From CAYJFG01 sp051881695 (GTDB taxonomy: Bacteria > Bacillota > Clostridia > Oscillospirales > Acutalibacteraceae): 64,000 nucleotides of DNA. This document shows positions 8,936 through 17,259 of this stretch, one piece after another. Within the stretch, counting starts at the first letter, position 1. Every line of letters begins with the position of its first letter. Location of the stretch: assembly GCA_051881695.1 (NCBI GenBank), contig JBJEQJ010000008.1, positions 62,001 through 126,000 of the forward strand, written 5' to 3'. The position numbers and the translations under genes are program-made. The notes under the pieces are model-generated. The model saw only the letters and a program-made list of their open reading frames with translations, made no database searches and had not been told where the DNA came from.

Positions 8936-10012
8936 TTATATAATTACAAGCTCTTTTGAGATATTTGTAAGGTTTGCAGCACCGTTTTTAGTGACACAAA
9001 CCATATCTTCAATTCTCACGCCGAATTTCCCCGGTAAATAAATACCCGGTTCAACCGTAACAATCATACCGCTGCTTAGTATTGTGCCGACCTTTGGCGA
9101 AAGCCTTGGCTCCTCGTGAATATCAAGTCCTACGCCGTGTCCTGTGGCATGCTTGTAAAATTCGCCGTAGCCTGCGTTTTCAATAATATCTCTTGCCGCC
9201 TTGTCGCAAGCCTTGCAGGTTATGCCGGCTCTGATTTTTTTTAGAGCTTCAAGCTGTGCGTTTAAAACTATATCGTATATTTCCCTTTGTTTATCGGATA
9301 TATACTTTATACCCACCGTTCTTGTCATATCGCTTCTGTATCCGTCAAACACAGCCCCAATGTCCATTGTGAAAAAGTCGCCCTCACGCACCTTTTCCTC
9401 TCCCGGCTCTCCGTGCGGCAGCGACGTCTTTTTGCCGGTAATGGTAATAAGGTCAAATGCAACGCCCGACGCACCCTTTTTGCGCATTAAAAATTCAAGC
9501 TCTAAAGCAATTTCACGCTCGCTGACTCCCGGCTTTAAATAGTTAAGCACCTCGCAGTAGGCTTCCTCCGTTATTTTCTGCGCCTGCTTAATTTTATTAA
9601 GCTCTGCCCTTGATTTTATTATACGCATATTATTAAGCTTTTGATTTAAAGCGGAATCAGCCCTGACTGTTACATCAATTTCCTTAAAGCTTCTTTTGTA
9701 TGCGTTTGCCCTCACCGCACTAACATATTCGCCCTCAATATAAATATTTTTCACCCTGTGCTTTTTTGAAAGCTTTATAAGCGTTTCGGTTAAATTATCA
9801 AACATAATAACCTCAAGATGCTTAACTCTCTTTCGTGCCGCCTCTGCATAGCGAAAATCAACAAGCAGATAGCCCTGAGTTCTTGTAACAAGCACTGCAC
9901 CCTCAGAGGACCTGAAGGCGCTTAAATAATATCTGTTTACGTCCGAGGTTATAAGCGCTGCCTCCCCCGGCTGTGTGAGTATTTCCCTGAGCTTTTCTAT
10001 TCTTTGCTGCAA
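8936..10012 (-). CDS. Xaa-Pro aminopeptidase, M24 family (YqhT-like)
   Basis: Metallopeptidase of 358 residues removing N-terminal residues before proline. An N-terminal creatinase-like domain (to about residue 130) is followed by the pita-bread catalytic domain. The five metal ligands are visible: Asp in DIGAVFDG, Asp in YRSDMTRT, His in GHGVGLDIHEEP, Glu in VEPGIY and Glu in RIEDMV. The start is TTG at 10012 (MQQRIEKLREIL) with GAGGT upstream. The order aroQ-pepP-efp matches yqhS-yqhT-efp of Bacillus. Confidence 0.94.
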   Translation of the reverse strand: MQQRIEKLREILTQPGEAALITSDVNRYYLSAFRSSEGAVLVTRTQGYLLVDFRYAEAARKRVKHLEVIMFDNLTETLIKLSKKHRVKNIYIEGEYVSAVRANAYKRSFKEIDVTVRADSALNQKLNNMRIIKSRAELNKIKQAQKITEEAYCEVLNYLKPGVSEREIALELEFLMRKKGASGVAFDLITITGKKTSLPHGEPGEEKVREGDFFTMDIGAVFDGYRSDMTRTVGIKYISDKQREIYDIVLNAQLEALKKIRAGITCKACDKAARDIIENAGYGEFYKHATGHGVGLDIHEEPRLSPKVGTILSSGMIVTVEPGIYLPGKFGVRIEDMVCVTKNGAANLTNISKELVII

Positions 10013-10027
10013 TTTTACTACCTCTTT

Positions 10028-10462
10028 TTATTCATCAAGTAAAAAAGCGTTTAATGCAAGCTTATATACATTTTTGCCAAAGCCGGCTATTACACCCTTG
10101 CATACTGCCGATATTACAGATTTATGTCTGAATTCCTCTCTTGCGTGTACGTTCGACATATGAACCTCAATAAACGGAATATCTACAGCAGCTATGGCGT
10201 CTCTTAACGCATAGCTGTAATGAGTAAGCGCACCGGCATTGATTATAGCTGCGTCAAATAAGCCTCTTGCGGCGTGTATTTTGTCTATAATATCGCCCTC
10301 GTGATTTGACTGAAAAATTTCAATTTCGCATCCGGCAGCTGCTGCATACGCCGTTATTTCATCGTTTATGCTTTGCGCTGTCTGCTCGCCGTAAACGCCC
10401 TTTTCCCTTACCCCAACCATATTCAGGTTAGGACCGAGAATAAGCAAAAATTTCTTTGCCAT
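10028..10462 (-). CDS. aroQ: 3-dehydroquinate dehydratase, type II
   Basis: Third enzyme of the shikimate pathway, 144 residues (dodecameric type II family). Visible signatures are LGPNLNMVG, the lid tyrosine in KGVYG, NAGALTHYSYALRDA and the catalytic His in EVHMSNVHAREEFRHKS. The start is an ATG with a strong AGGAGG. The gap to the downstream Xaa-Pro peptidase is only 15 bp and to yqeG upstream 3 bp, so the three are one transcription unit. Confidence 0.97.
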   Translation of the reverse strand: MAKKFLLILGPNLNMVGVREKGVYGEQTAQSINDEITAYAAAAGCEIEIFQSNHEGDIIDKIHAARGLFDAAIINAGALTHYSYALRDAIAAVDIPFIEVHMSNVHAREEFRHKSVISAVCKGVIAGFGKNVYKLALNAFLLDE

Positions 10463-10465
10463 AAA

Positions 10466-10969
10466 TTATTCCTCCTCTGTATATTCTCCCCTTGATTTAA
10501 TTTTCTTCTCCGCCCCGCTTAGCAAAAAACGTCTGAGCTTTACTGTTTTTGCCTCTTTTTCTTCGTCAACAGGGTCTACAAGTAGGGTTTTCATATGCAA
10601 AAGCTTTGCCCCGAAAATATCTGTAAAAAGCTGGTCGCCCACAACTAAAATTTCATTTAAAGGCTTATTGAACGCAAGCCTTGCACGGATGAAGCCTATA
10701 GGCGACGGCTTTAAGCAAAATGACGCAAACGGCAGTCCTACGCTTTTTGCAAACGGCTCAACCGTATTTTTGTAGTTGTTTGAAAAAAGCATAAGCTTTA
10801 TACCGTTTTTCTGCATTTGCTCTATCCACTGTAAAACGCCGTCATACGGCTTGTCATCTCCGTACGGCTTTACGGTGTTATCTATATCTAAAAGAATACA
10901 GCTTACCTTAAGCTTTAAAAGCATTTTCGGTGTAATTTCTGTTACTCTGTACAGATACGCAGTTTGCAT
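10466..10969 (-). CDS. YqeG-family HAD IIIA phosphatase
   Basis: A 167-residue haloacid dehalogenase-type phosphatase. Motif I is DIDNTVKPYG, motif II LFSNNYK, then KPSP and the acidic motif VGDQLFTDIFGAK. Relatives include PGP-type phosphatases; the substrate of bacterial YqeG is not settled. The start is ATG 10969 (MQTAYLYRV), where GGAGG is well placed; a longer frame from 11014 would overlap the rpsU terminator hairpin. It leads the yqeG-aroQ-pepP unit. Confidence 0.88.
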   Translation of the reverse strand: MQTAYLYRVTEITPKMLLKLKVSCILLDIDNTVKPYGDDKPYDGVLQWIEQMQKNGIKLMLFSNNYKNTVEPFAKSVGLPFASFCLKPSPIGFIRARLAFNKPLNEILVVGDQLFTDIFGAKLLHMKTLLVDPVDEEKEAKTVKLRRFLLSGAEKKIKSRGEYTEEE

Positions 10970-10997
10970 TTTACATCCTCCGAACAGATATATAAAT

Positions 10998-11026
10998 TTC
11001 AAAAAAGCGGGCAATTAATGCCCGCT
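10998..11026 (-). terminator. Rho-independent terminator of rpsU
   Basis: Minus-strand AGCGGGC-ATTAATT-GCCCGCT followed by TTTTT and further T-rich sequence. It separates rpsU from yqeG. Confidence 0.88.
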
Positions 11027-11063
11027 TTCTGATTTTAATAAATTGTGCCGTTAAAATGTAAAA

Positions 11064-11240
11064 TTATTTATATTTACGTTTACGAGCCGCTTCAGATTTT
11101 TTCTTGCGCTTTACGGAAGGCTTTTCATAAGCTTCTCTTTTACGCACTTCCTGAATAACTCCTGCTCTTGCACACTGTTTTTTAAATCTTCTCAGAGCGC
11201 TTTCAAGAGATTCGTTATCCTTTACTTTAACTTCTGCCAT
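11064..11240 (-). CDS. rpsU: 30S ribosomal protein S21
   Basis: A 58-residue basic protein read directly from the sequence. It begins MAEVKVKDNESLESALRRF, continues with KKQCARAGVIQEVRKRE and ends in a Lys/Arg-rich tail (KRKYK). This is the standard S21 sequence and length. ATG 11240 is preceded by GGGAGGGAAG. It has its own strong promoter and terminator, so it is a single-gene unit between leuS and yqeG. Confidence 0.96.
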   Translation of the reverse strand: MAEVKVKDNESLESALRRFKKQCARAGVIQEVRKREAYEKPSVKRKKKSEAARKRKYK

Positions 11241-11298
11241 TTATCTTCCCTCCCATCCGCCATAAGGCAGGGGTTAATTGCACATAATTGCAGATAAC

Positions 11299-11328
11299 AT
11301 TATACAATAATCACTCTGCAAATGTCAA
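11299..11328 (-). promoter_or_regulatory. sigma-A promoter for rpsU
   Basis: Minus strand TTGACA (11323-11328), 18 bp, TATAAT (11299-11304). Both hexamers are perfect matches to consensus, fitting a ribosomal protein gene. Confidence 0.85.
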
Positions 11329-11366
11329 GCACAATGTATATTTTTCGACGAAATGGCAAATAATTG

Positions 11367-13775
11367 TTATTTTACAACAATATTAACAAGCTTGCCTGGA
11401 ACATAAATCTCTTTAATTATGCTCTTGCCGTCTGTTGCCTGCTTAACCTTTTCGTCATCTTTTGCAGCGTTTATTGCAGCTTCCTTGCCTGCGTCTGCCG
11501 CTACAGTAAGCCTTGATTTAAGCTTGCCGTTTACCTGCACTACAATTTCAACAGTATTGTCTCTGCACTTGCTCTCGTCATATTCAGGCCAGCTTTGCTC
11601 TGCAACAATGCCGTTTCCAAGGCCTGACTGCTCCCAGACCTCCTCTGTTATATGAGGTGCAAACGGATTTAAAAGAATAGTGAAAATTCTGAGCTCTTCT
11701 TTATTTATTTTACCCTGTGCAGTTATATCGTTAATAAGCGCCATAAGTGTGGCAATGGCTGTGTTAAACTTGATATTTTCTATATCGTCGCCGACCTTTT
11801 TAATCGTTTTGTGGAAGGCGCTTTCAAGCTCAGAAGAAATTTTGTCGCCGTCTGTTAAAATGTTTTGCAGGTTGTAGTAGCGCTCCAAAAATCTGCGGCA
11901 GCCCTTTATGCTGGACGGACTCCACGGTGCGGCTTTCTCAAAGTCGCCGATGAACATCTCGTAAAGGCGCATTGTGTCTGCACCGTATTCCTCAACAATT
12001 TCATCCGGGTTTACTACGTTGCCTCTGGATTTACTCATCTTTTCGCCGTTTTCGCCGAGTATCATACCGTGGCTTGTGCGCTTTGCATATGGCTCTTTTG
12101 TGGGAACTACGCCGATGTCATACAAAAATTTATGCCAGAAACGGCTGTATAAAAGGTGAAGCGTTGTATGCTCCATACCTCCGTTGTACCAGTCAACCTG
12201 ATTCCAATATTCCATAGCCTCCTTACTTGCAAGGGCTTCGCTGTTGTGCGGGTCCATATAGCGCAGGAAATACCACGAAGAGCCTGCCCACTGAGGCATT
12301 GTGTCTGTTTCTCTGTGCGCCTTGCCGCCGCATTTGGGGCAGGTTGTTTCCACCCACTGCGTAATATTTGCAAGCGGAGATTCTCCGTTTTCTGTCGGCT
12401 CGTAGGATTCCACCCTTGGCAGCTTAAGCGGAAGCTCGCTTTCCGGCAGAGGAACATAGCCGCATTTGTCACAATGTACAATCGGAATAGGCTCGCCCCA
12501 ATAACGCTGACGCGAGAACACCCAGTCGCGCAGCTTAAAGTTAACCTTCTGCTTTCCTACGCCTTTATCCGTAAGCCAGTTAACAATTTCAGTCTTGGCT
12601 TTTTCTACCGATAGGCCGTCTAAAAATCCTGAGTTTACCATAATGCCCGTTGCACAGTCGGTAAATGCCTCTTCCTGCACATTTCCGCCCTTTACAACCT
12701 CAATAATCGGAAGATTGAATTTCTTTGCAAACTCCCAGTCACGTGTATCGTGCGCCGGAACTGCCATAATTGCGCCTGTACCGTAGGATACAAGAACATA
12801 GTCTGAAATAAATATAGGAATTTCTGTATTATTAACGGGGTTTATTGCCTTAACGCCGCACAGCTTAACGCCTGTTTTGTCCTTTGCAACCTCTGTTCTT
12901 TCAAAGTCGGACTTTCTTGCAGCTGCCTGCTGATACTGCCTTATCTCTTCAAGGTTTTCCAGGCTGTCCTGCCATTTTTCAATGAGAGGATGCTCCGGTG
13001 AAATTACCATATATGTAGCGCCGAAGAGCGTATCGGGACGTGTTGTGTAAACTGTAAGCTTATCGCCCAGAGTGGTGTTAAAGTCAACCTCTGCGCCTGT
13101 GGAACGGCCAATCCAGTTTTTCTGCTGAGCCTTAACTCTGTCGGGATAATCAACAAGATCCAAGTCCTCAATAAGTCTGTCTGCGTATTCTGTAATTTTT
13201 AACATCCATTGTGATTTTACTTTTCTTACAACCTCGCTGCCGCAGCGTTCGCAAACTCCGTTTACAACCTCTTCATTTGCAAGCACACATTTACAGGATG
13301 TACACCAGTTTACCGCCATCTCTTTTTTATAGGCGAGATTGTGCTTAAATAATTGCAGGAATATCCACTGCGTCCATTTAAAATATTCCGGGTCGGTAGT
13401 GTTTATCTCTCTGCTCCAGTCAAACGAAATACCAAGAGATTGTATCTGCTGTTTAAAGCGGGCGATGTTCTGCTTTGTTACTTCCTCCGGGTGAATGTGA
13501 TTTTTTATTGCGTAGTTTTCGGTAGGAAGTCCGAAAGCGTCCCAGCCGATTGGATAAAGCACGTTATACCCCTGGAGTCTGCGCTTTCTTGCAACTGTAT
13601 CAAGGGCGGTATACGGACGCGGATGTCCAACGTGCAAACCCTGTCCCGACGGATACGGGAACTCTATAAGAGCATAAAACTTTTCTTTCTCCGAATTTGT
13701 TTCTGCGTGGAAAACGCCCTTTTCCTCCCACGTTTTTTGCCATTTTGGTTCAATCTTTTTATGGTCGTATTTCAA
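11367..13775 (-). CDS. leuS: leucyl-tRNA synthetase
   Basis: Class I aminoacyl-tRNA synthetase of 802 residues. The HIGH-type motif is HVGHP (about residue 44) and KMSKS is in GEKMSKSRGN (about 570). The CP1 editing domain with its TTRPDTLFGATY motif lies between, and a zinc-like CxxC...CxxC segment (WCTSCKCVLAN...CERCGSE) precedes it. The start is TTG at 13775 (MKYDHKKIEPKW), 8 bp after AGGAGG; the longer frame from 13793 would put that ribosome site inside the gene. No T-box leader is seen upstream; the gene follows rsfS by 34 bp and is probably read from the upstream operon. Confidence 0.98.
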   Translation of the reverse strand: MKYDHKKIEPKWQKTWEEKGVFHAETNSEKEKFYALIEFPYPSGQGLHVGHPRPYTALDTVARKRRLQGYNVLYPIGWDAFGLPTENYAIKNHIHPEEVTKQNIARFKQQIQSLGISFDWSREINTTDPEYFKWTQWIFLQLFKHNLAYKKEMAVNWCTSCKCVLANEEVVNGVCERCGSEVVRKVKSQWMLKITEYADRLIEDLDLVDYPDRVKAQQKNWIGRSTGAEVDFNTTLGDKLTVYTTRPDTLFGATYMVISPEHPLIEKWQDSLENLEEIRQYQQAAARKSDFERTEVAKDKTGVKLCGVKAINPVNNTEIPIFISDYVLVSYGTGAIMAVPAHDTRDWEFAKKFNLPIIEVVKGGNVQEEAFTDCATGIMVNSGFLDGLSVEKAKTEIVNWLTDKGVGKQKVNFKLRDWVFSRQRYWGEPIPIVHCDKCGYVPLPESELPLKLPRVESYEPTENGESPLANITQWVETTCPKCGGKAHRETDTMPQWAGSSWYFLRYMDPHNSEALASKEAMEYWNQVDWYNGGMEHTTLHLLYSRFWHKFLYDIGVVPTKEPYAKRTSHGMILGENGEKMSKSRGNVVNPDEIVEEYGADTMRLYEMFIGDFEKAAPWSPSSIKGCRRFLERYYNLQNILTDGDKISSELESAFHKTIKKVGDDIENIKFNTAIATLMALINDITAQGKINKEELRIFTILLNPFAPHITEEVWEQSGLGNGIVAEQSWPEYDESKCRDNTVEIVVQVNGKLKSRLTVAADAGKEAAINAAKDDEKVKQATDGKSIIKEIYVPGKLVNIVVK

Positions 13776-13809
13776 TGCCGTTACCTCCTGCAATTTATCG
13801 CTTGATAAT

Positions 13810-14163
13810 TTATTTTAAAATGTCTGAAATATCAATATCCTCGCCGTCCTGCCATAGTCTTTCAAGGTTATAATATTCTCTTGCCTCGTCAGAGAAAATA
13901 TGAACGACAACATCGATATAATCCAAAAGCACCCACGAATTTGAACGGTGCCCCTCAATATGGCTTACTGAAATGCCTGCTTCGTCAAGCTTCTCCTCAA
14001 CCTCTTCGGAAAGCGCCTTTACCTGTGTACTGCTTCTTCCTGTTGCTATAACTATATAATCTGAAAGTATGGAAACATCTCCAACCTTAATCACCTTAAT
14101 ATCTGCGCCTTTTTTGCTGTCGAGCGCCTTTGCCGCCAGCATTGCTGTTTCTAAAGATGTCAA
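13810..14163 (-). CDS. rsfS: ribosomal silencing factor RsfS
   Basis: A 117-residue member of the RsfS/Iojap family, which binds ribosomal protein L14 and blocks subunit joining when nutrients fall. Recognisable are SLETAMLAAKALDSKKGADI, DYIVIATGRSSTQVKAL and the C-terminal WVLLDYIDVVVHIF...YYNLERLW. The start is TTG 14163, 8 bp after AGGAG; the TTG at 14172 is too close to it. It sits 5 bp after yqeK, the usual nadD-yqeK-rsfS order. Confidence 0.96.
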   Translation of the reverse strand: MTSLETAMLAAKALDSKKGADIKVIKVGDVSILSDYIVIATGRSSTQVKALSEEVEEKLDEAGISVSHIEGHRSNSWVLLDYIDVVVHIFSDEAREYYNLERLWQDGEDIDISDILK

Positions 14164-14168
14164 AATAT

Positions 14169-14741
14169 TCAACTCCTGTTATTGTTTAGTATTATTTCAT
14201 TATAAACTGCCAATGTATTAGGATCTATGGCTAAATTCCTCTTTGAAAGGTCGTTTATGGAAAAAGACAGTCCGTACAGCATAGCCTCTTCAAGACTTCT
14301 GCGTGATTTTTCACGCATTATATTCACTCCGTCGTAATCTCTTTCCTCGCCTGTAAAATCTGCAACGAAAATAATCTTTTCCAGCAGGCTCATACCCTTT
14401 CTTCCCGTTGTGTGATACCTTACTGCATTTATTATGTCTTTATCCTCTATTTTTAAAACACTCTTTATGTATGCGGCGCCGGAAATGGCATGCCACAGCT
14501 TTTTTGAGCTTTTTTCCAATTCGGTTAGTATTATATCAGAGCCGTTTATTATTTGCAACTGCTCCTCATGCGGGGTTTCCTTTGTTATGTCGTGCAAAAT
14601 TCCGGCAATTTCCGCCTTTTGCTTATCACCGCCGTATATTTCGGCAAGCTTTACAGCTTCCTTTGCCACATTAAGAGAATGGATATATCTTTTCTCTCCC
14701 ATTCTTGCTCTTATAATTTTTTTGTACTCGTTTTTTGGCAT
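14169..14741 (-). CDS. yqeK: HD-domain Ap4A hydrolase YqeK
   Basis: A 190-residue HD-superfamily phosphohydrolase; characterised YqeK proteins cleave diadenosine tetraphosphate symmetrically. Metal-binding residues appear in RYIHSLNVAKEA, the HD of GILHDITKETP and the later His residues LWHAISGAAY and AVRYHTTG. ATG 14741 (MPKNEYKK) is chosen because GGGAG is 8 bp upstream. The gene starts 5 bp after the nadD stop. Confidence 0.93.
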   Translation of the reverse strand: MPKNEYKKIIRARMGEKRYIHSLNVAKEAVKLAEIYGGDKQKAEIAGILHDITKETPHEEQLQIINGSDIILTELEKSSKKLWHAISGAAYIKSVLKIEDKDIINAVRYHTTGRKGMSLLEKIIFVADFTGEERDYDGVNIMREKSRRSLEEAMLYGLSFSINDLSKRNLAIDPNTLAVYNEIILNNNRS

Positions 14742-14746
14742 AACAA

Positions 14747-15352
14747 TCACTCCCTGTAAAGACCGTTTTTTATTATATACTCTTCTACCCTTTCACCTGT
14801 TAAATCTGTAATCCGCTTGCCCTGCTTAACATAATGCCGTATTTGTGTTGACGACACCTGCATAATAGGCTCACTTAAAACCACACATTCAGCCCCGAGA
14901 GAATTTAAATATTTCTCGTGCTGCCTAAGCTCTGTGTAATTTGTATTGTCCCTTGGAGCTGTGCATATTTTTGCAAGCTTAAAAATTTCCTGCGGATTTT
15001 TCCAATCCTGAATAGTCATAAACATATCTGCGCCTGTTATCAGAAAAAGCTCGGAATCCGCATAGATTTCTTTAAGCTGTTTTAAAGTATCCGCCGTGTA
15101 GCTTGCTCCCTGCCTTTTTATTTCAATATCTGAAATCTCGGTGTTACTTACATTTTCAAATGCAATCGAGCACATATTGTATCGGTGCAACGCATCTGCC
15201 ATTTCATTTGTCTTTTTATGCGGCGGGATATATGTCGGCACAATCAGCATTTTATCCAGCCTGAGTGTTTTTATATATTCCCTTGCAAGCCCGATATGAC
15301 CTAAATGCACCGGGTTAAAGCTGCCGCCGAACATTGCAACCCTTTTCTTCAT
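14747..15352 (-). CDS. nadD: nicotinate-nucleotide adenylyltransferase
   Basis: NAD biosynthesis enzyme of 201 residues that joins nicotinate mononucleotide and ATP. The nucleotidyltransferase motif GGSFNPVHLGH is near the N-terminus and the C-terminal SSTQIRHYVKQGK is intact. The ATG at 15352 overlaps the yhbY stop by four bases, so translation is likely coupled. Confidence 0.96.
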   Translation of the reverse strand: MKKRVAMFGGSFNPVHLGHIGLAREYIKTLRLDKMLIVPTYIPPHKKTNEMADALHRYNMCSIAFENVSNTEISDIEIKRQGASYTADTLKQLKEIYADSELFLITGADMFMTIQDWKNPQEIFKLAKICTAPRDNTNYTELRQHEKYLNSLGAECVVLSEPIMQVSSTQIRHYVKQGKRITDLTGERVEEYIIKNGLYRE

Positions 15353-15654
15353 CTTTTTTTAGCCTTCGGAAGCTCTATTTTGGGCTCCTTCTGATTTTTG
15401 CGGTATAAAACAAACTTTGTGCCTATCACCTGCACAACGTCTGCATTTACCTTAGCGGCAATTTCCTCCGCTGCCTGTCTTGAAGATAAATCGGCAGTTT
15501 CAAGCACCTTGCCCTTTATAAGCTCTCTGGCTGTAAGGGCATCGTCCGCCTGCTTTATTATCTGCTCGCTCATACCGCCCTTACCTACCATAAGTATAGT
15601 ATCTATTGAATTTGCAAGAGAGCGCAAAAACGCTCTTTGTTTACTTGTAAGCAT
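15349..15654 (-). CDS. yhbY: YhbY/CRS1-YhbY RNA-binding protein
   Basis: A 101-residue KH-like RNA-binding protein associated with the 50S ribosome precursor. The pattern LTSKQRAFLRSLAN...LMVGKGG, then ARELIKGKVLETA and VQVIGTKFVLYRK is that of the family. The GKGG loop is the RNA contact. It is followed by nadD with a 4-bp overlap. Confidence 0.94.
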   Translation of the reverse strand: MLTSKQRAFLRSLANSIDTILMVGKGGMSEQIIKQADDALTARELIKGKVLETADLSSRQAAEEIAAKVNADVVQVIGTKFVLYRKNQKEPKIELPKAKKR

Positions 15655-15669
15655 AAAACATCCTCCAAA

Positions 15670-16272
15670 TTAATTACAGCCGTAATATTTAATAAGCTCT
15701 GTCCTTAAAGCTCTCAGCGCATTTCCTCTGTGGCTTATTTCGTCCTTTTCCTGTGCTGTAAGCTGCGCATAGCTTCTGCCGTCAGGCACTAAAAACACAG
15801 GGTCATATCCAAAGCCGCCGTCGCCCTTTGGTTCAAAGGCTATTTCGCCCTTACATTCGCCGTATACATCTATAATGTTATCCATATCTATTATACAACA
15901 AATTGCGCTTGCAAAACAGGCTTTTCTGTCCTCTTTCTTTACATTTATAAGCTCACTGAGCAGCTTTTCGTTCTTTTGAGCGTCTGTTGCGTTTTCTCCG
16001 CCGTATCTTGCCGAATATACCCCCGGTCTGCCGTTTAATGCGTCTACCATAAGTCCGGAATCATCCGCTATGCTCGGCATACCTGTTGCTTTAAAAGCAG
16101 AAAGTGCTTTAAGCCTTGCATTTTCGGCAAAGGTTATACCTGTTTCCTCAACCTCCGGAAGCGTTATGCCCTCGTGCTTTGCTGTCACCGCCGTAATGCC
16201 GAGAGGGTTCAAGATGCGGTCAAGCTCTTTTATTTTCTTTGGATTGTTTGAAGCAATGATAAACTTTTTCAA
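15670..16272 (-). CDS. rdgB: XTP/dITP pyrophosphatase (RdgB/HAM1)
   Basis: House-cleaning pyrophosphatase of about 200 residues hydrolysing ITP, dITP and XTP. Signatures are FIIASNNPKKIKEL at the N-terminus, SIADDSGLMVDAL, PGVYSARYGG and GFGYDPVF...KDEISHRGNALRAL. The start chosen is TTG 16272 (MKKFIIASNN), which matches family N-termini, but AAGGAG lies about 13 bp upstream, longer than ideal. Another TTG at 16296 would overlap the ribosome site. It sits between ftsY and yhbY. Confidence 0.93.
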   Translation of the reverse strand: MKKFIIASNNPKKIKELDRILNPLGITAVTAKHEGITLPEVEETGITFAENARLKALSAFKATGMPSIADDSGLMVDALNGRPGVYSARYGGENATDAQKNEKLLSELINVKKEDRKACFASAICCIIDMDNIIDVYGECKGEIAFEPKGDGGFGYDPVFLVPDGRSYAQLTAQEKDEISHRGNALRALRTELIKYYGCN

Positions 16273-16301
16273 TATAAATCTGCAAGCTCCTTTCAAAAGG
16301 C

Positions 16302-17246
16302 TTACTGCTCGCCGTCAAAATCTGTTTCAGCGTCCTTCTCCCGATTAAACAGCGCACGCGCAAAGTCATCAGCATTAAACGGCTGTAAATCATCAATTTG
16401 CTCACCAACCCCGATGTATTTAACAGGCACGTCCAAATCCTCTTTTATTGCAAGCACTACGCCGCCCTTTGCTGTACCGTCAAGCTTAGTTAATACTATG
16501 CCTGTAATTCCTGCGGAATTTTTAAATTCCTTAGCCTGGTTAACAGCGTTTTGACCTGTTGTGGCGTCAAGCACAAGCAAAATTTCCTTATCTGCGTCGG
16601 GCAACTCTCTGTCTATTATTCTGCCTATTTTTGCAAGCTCGTCCATAAGGTGCTTTTTATTATGAAGTCTGCCTGCTGTGTCACATATTATTACATCTGC
16701 GTTTCTCGCCTTAGCAGCAGATATTGCATCAAACACAACGGCGGCAGGGTCGCTGCCCTCTTTCTGCTTAACAATATCGCAGCCGCTTCTCTGCGCCCAA
16801 ATCTCAAGCTGTTCTATTGCGGCTGCTCTGAAAGTATCTGCCGCTGCAAGCAAAACCTTTTTGCCGTCCTTACGCATATTATTTGCCATTTTGCCGATAG
16901 TTGTGGTTTTTCCGACTCCGTTCACGCCTATTACAAGTATGATTGACGGCCTTGTGTTAAGAGTAAGCTCCTGACCGCCTCTGAGCATATCTGCAACAGT
17001 TTCGGAAAGCAGTCTGTGTATTTCCTGAGGGTCCTTTATGCCCTCTTTTTTTACTCTCTGCTTTAGCTCTTCGGTAATTTTCTGCGCCGTATTTATTCCG
17101 ACGTCGCCCATAACCAAAAGCTCTTCAAGCTCTTCAAAAAGCTCGTCGTCTATTTTTGTAAAGGACTTGAGCATAGAGTCGATTTGCCCGACAACTGCGT
17201 CTCTTGTCTTTTTTAAGCCGTCTTTAATTTTACTGAAAAATCCCAT
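16302..17246 (-). CDS. ftsY: signal recognition particle receptor FtsY
   Basis: SRP receptor GTPase of 314 residues that delivers ribosome-nascent chain complexes to the Sec translocon. It lacks the long acidic A domain of E. coli FtsY, as is usual in Firmicutes, and starts with an amphipathic segment (MGFFSKIKDGLKKTRDA). The N domain is followed by the G domain with GVNGVGKTTTIGK, DTAGRLHNKKHLM and TKLDGTAKGG. The gap to smc is 13 bp, the conserved rnc-smc-ftsY order. Confidence 0.97.
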   Translation of the reverse strand: MGFFSKIKDGLKKTRDAVVGQIDSMLKSFTKIDDELFEELEELLVMGDVGINTAQKITEELKQRVKKEGIKDPQEIHRLLSETVADMLRGGQELTLNTRPSIILVIGVNGVGKTTTIGKMANNMRKDGKKVLLAAADTFRAAAIEQLEIWAQRSGCDIVKQKEGSDPAAVVFDAISAAKARNADVIICDTAGRLHNKKHLMDELAKIGRIIDRELPDADKEILLVLDATTGQNAVNQAKEFKNSAGITGIVLTKLDGTAKGGVVLAIKEDLDVPVKYIGVGEQIDDLQPFNADDFARALFNREKDAETDFDGEQ

Positions 17247-17259
17247 TGAAATCAGTCCT

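Noticed and set aside
12107..12614. Overlapping frames on both strands inside leuS
   Set aside because: All lie within the intact leuS frame and encode nothing recognisable.
13776..13809. T-box leader upstream of leuS (and likewise aspS)
   Set aside because: The gaps are too short and lack the conserved T-box sequence and terminator/antiterminator pair.
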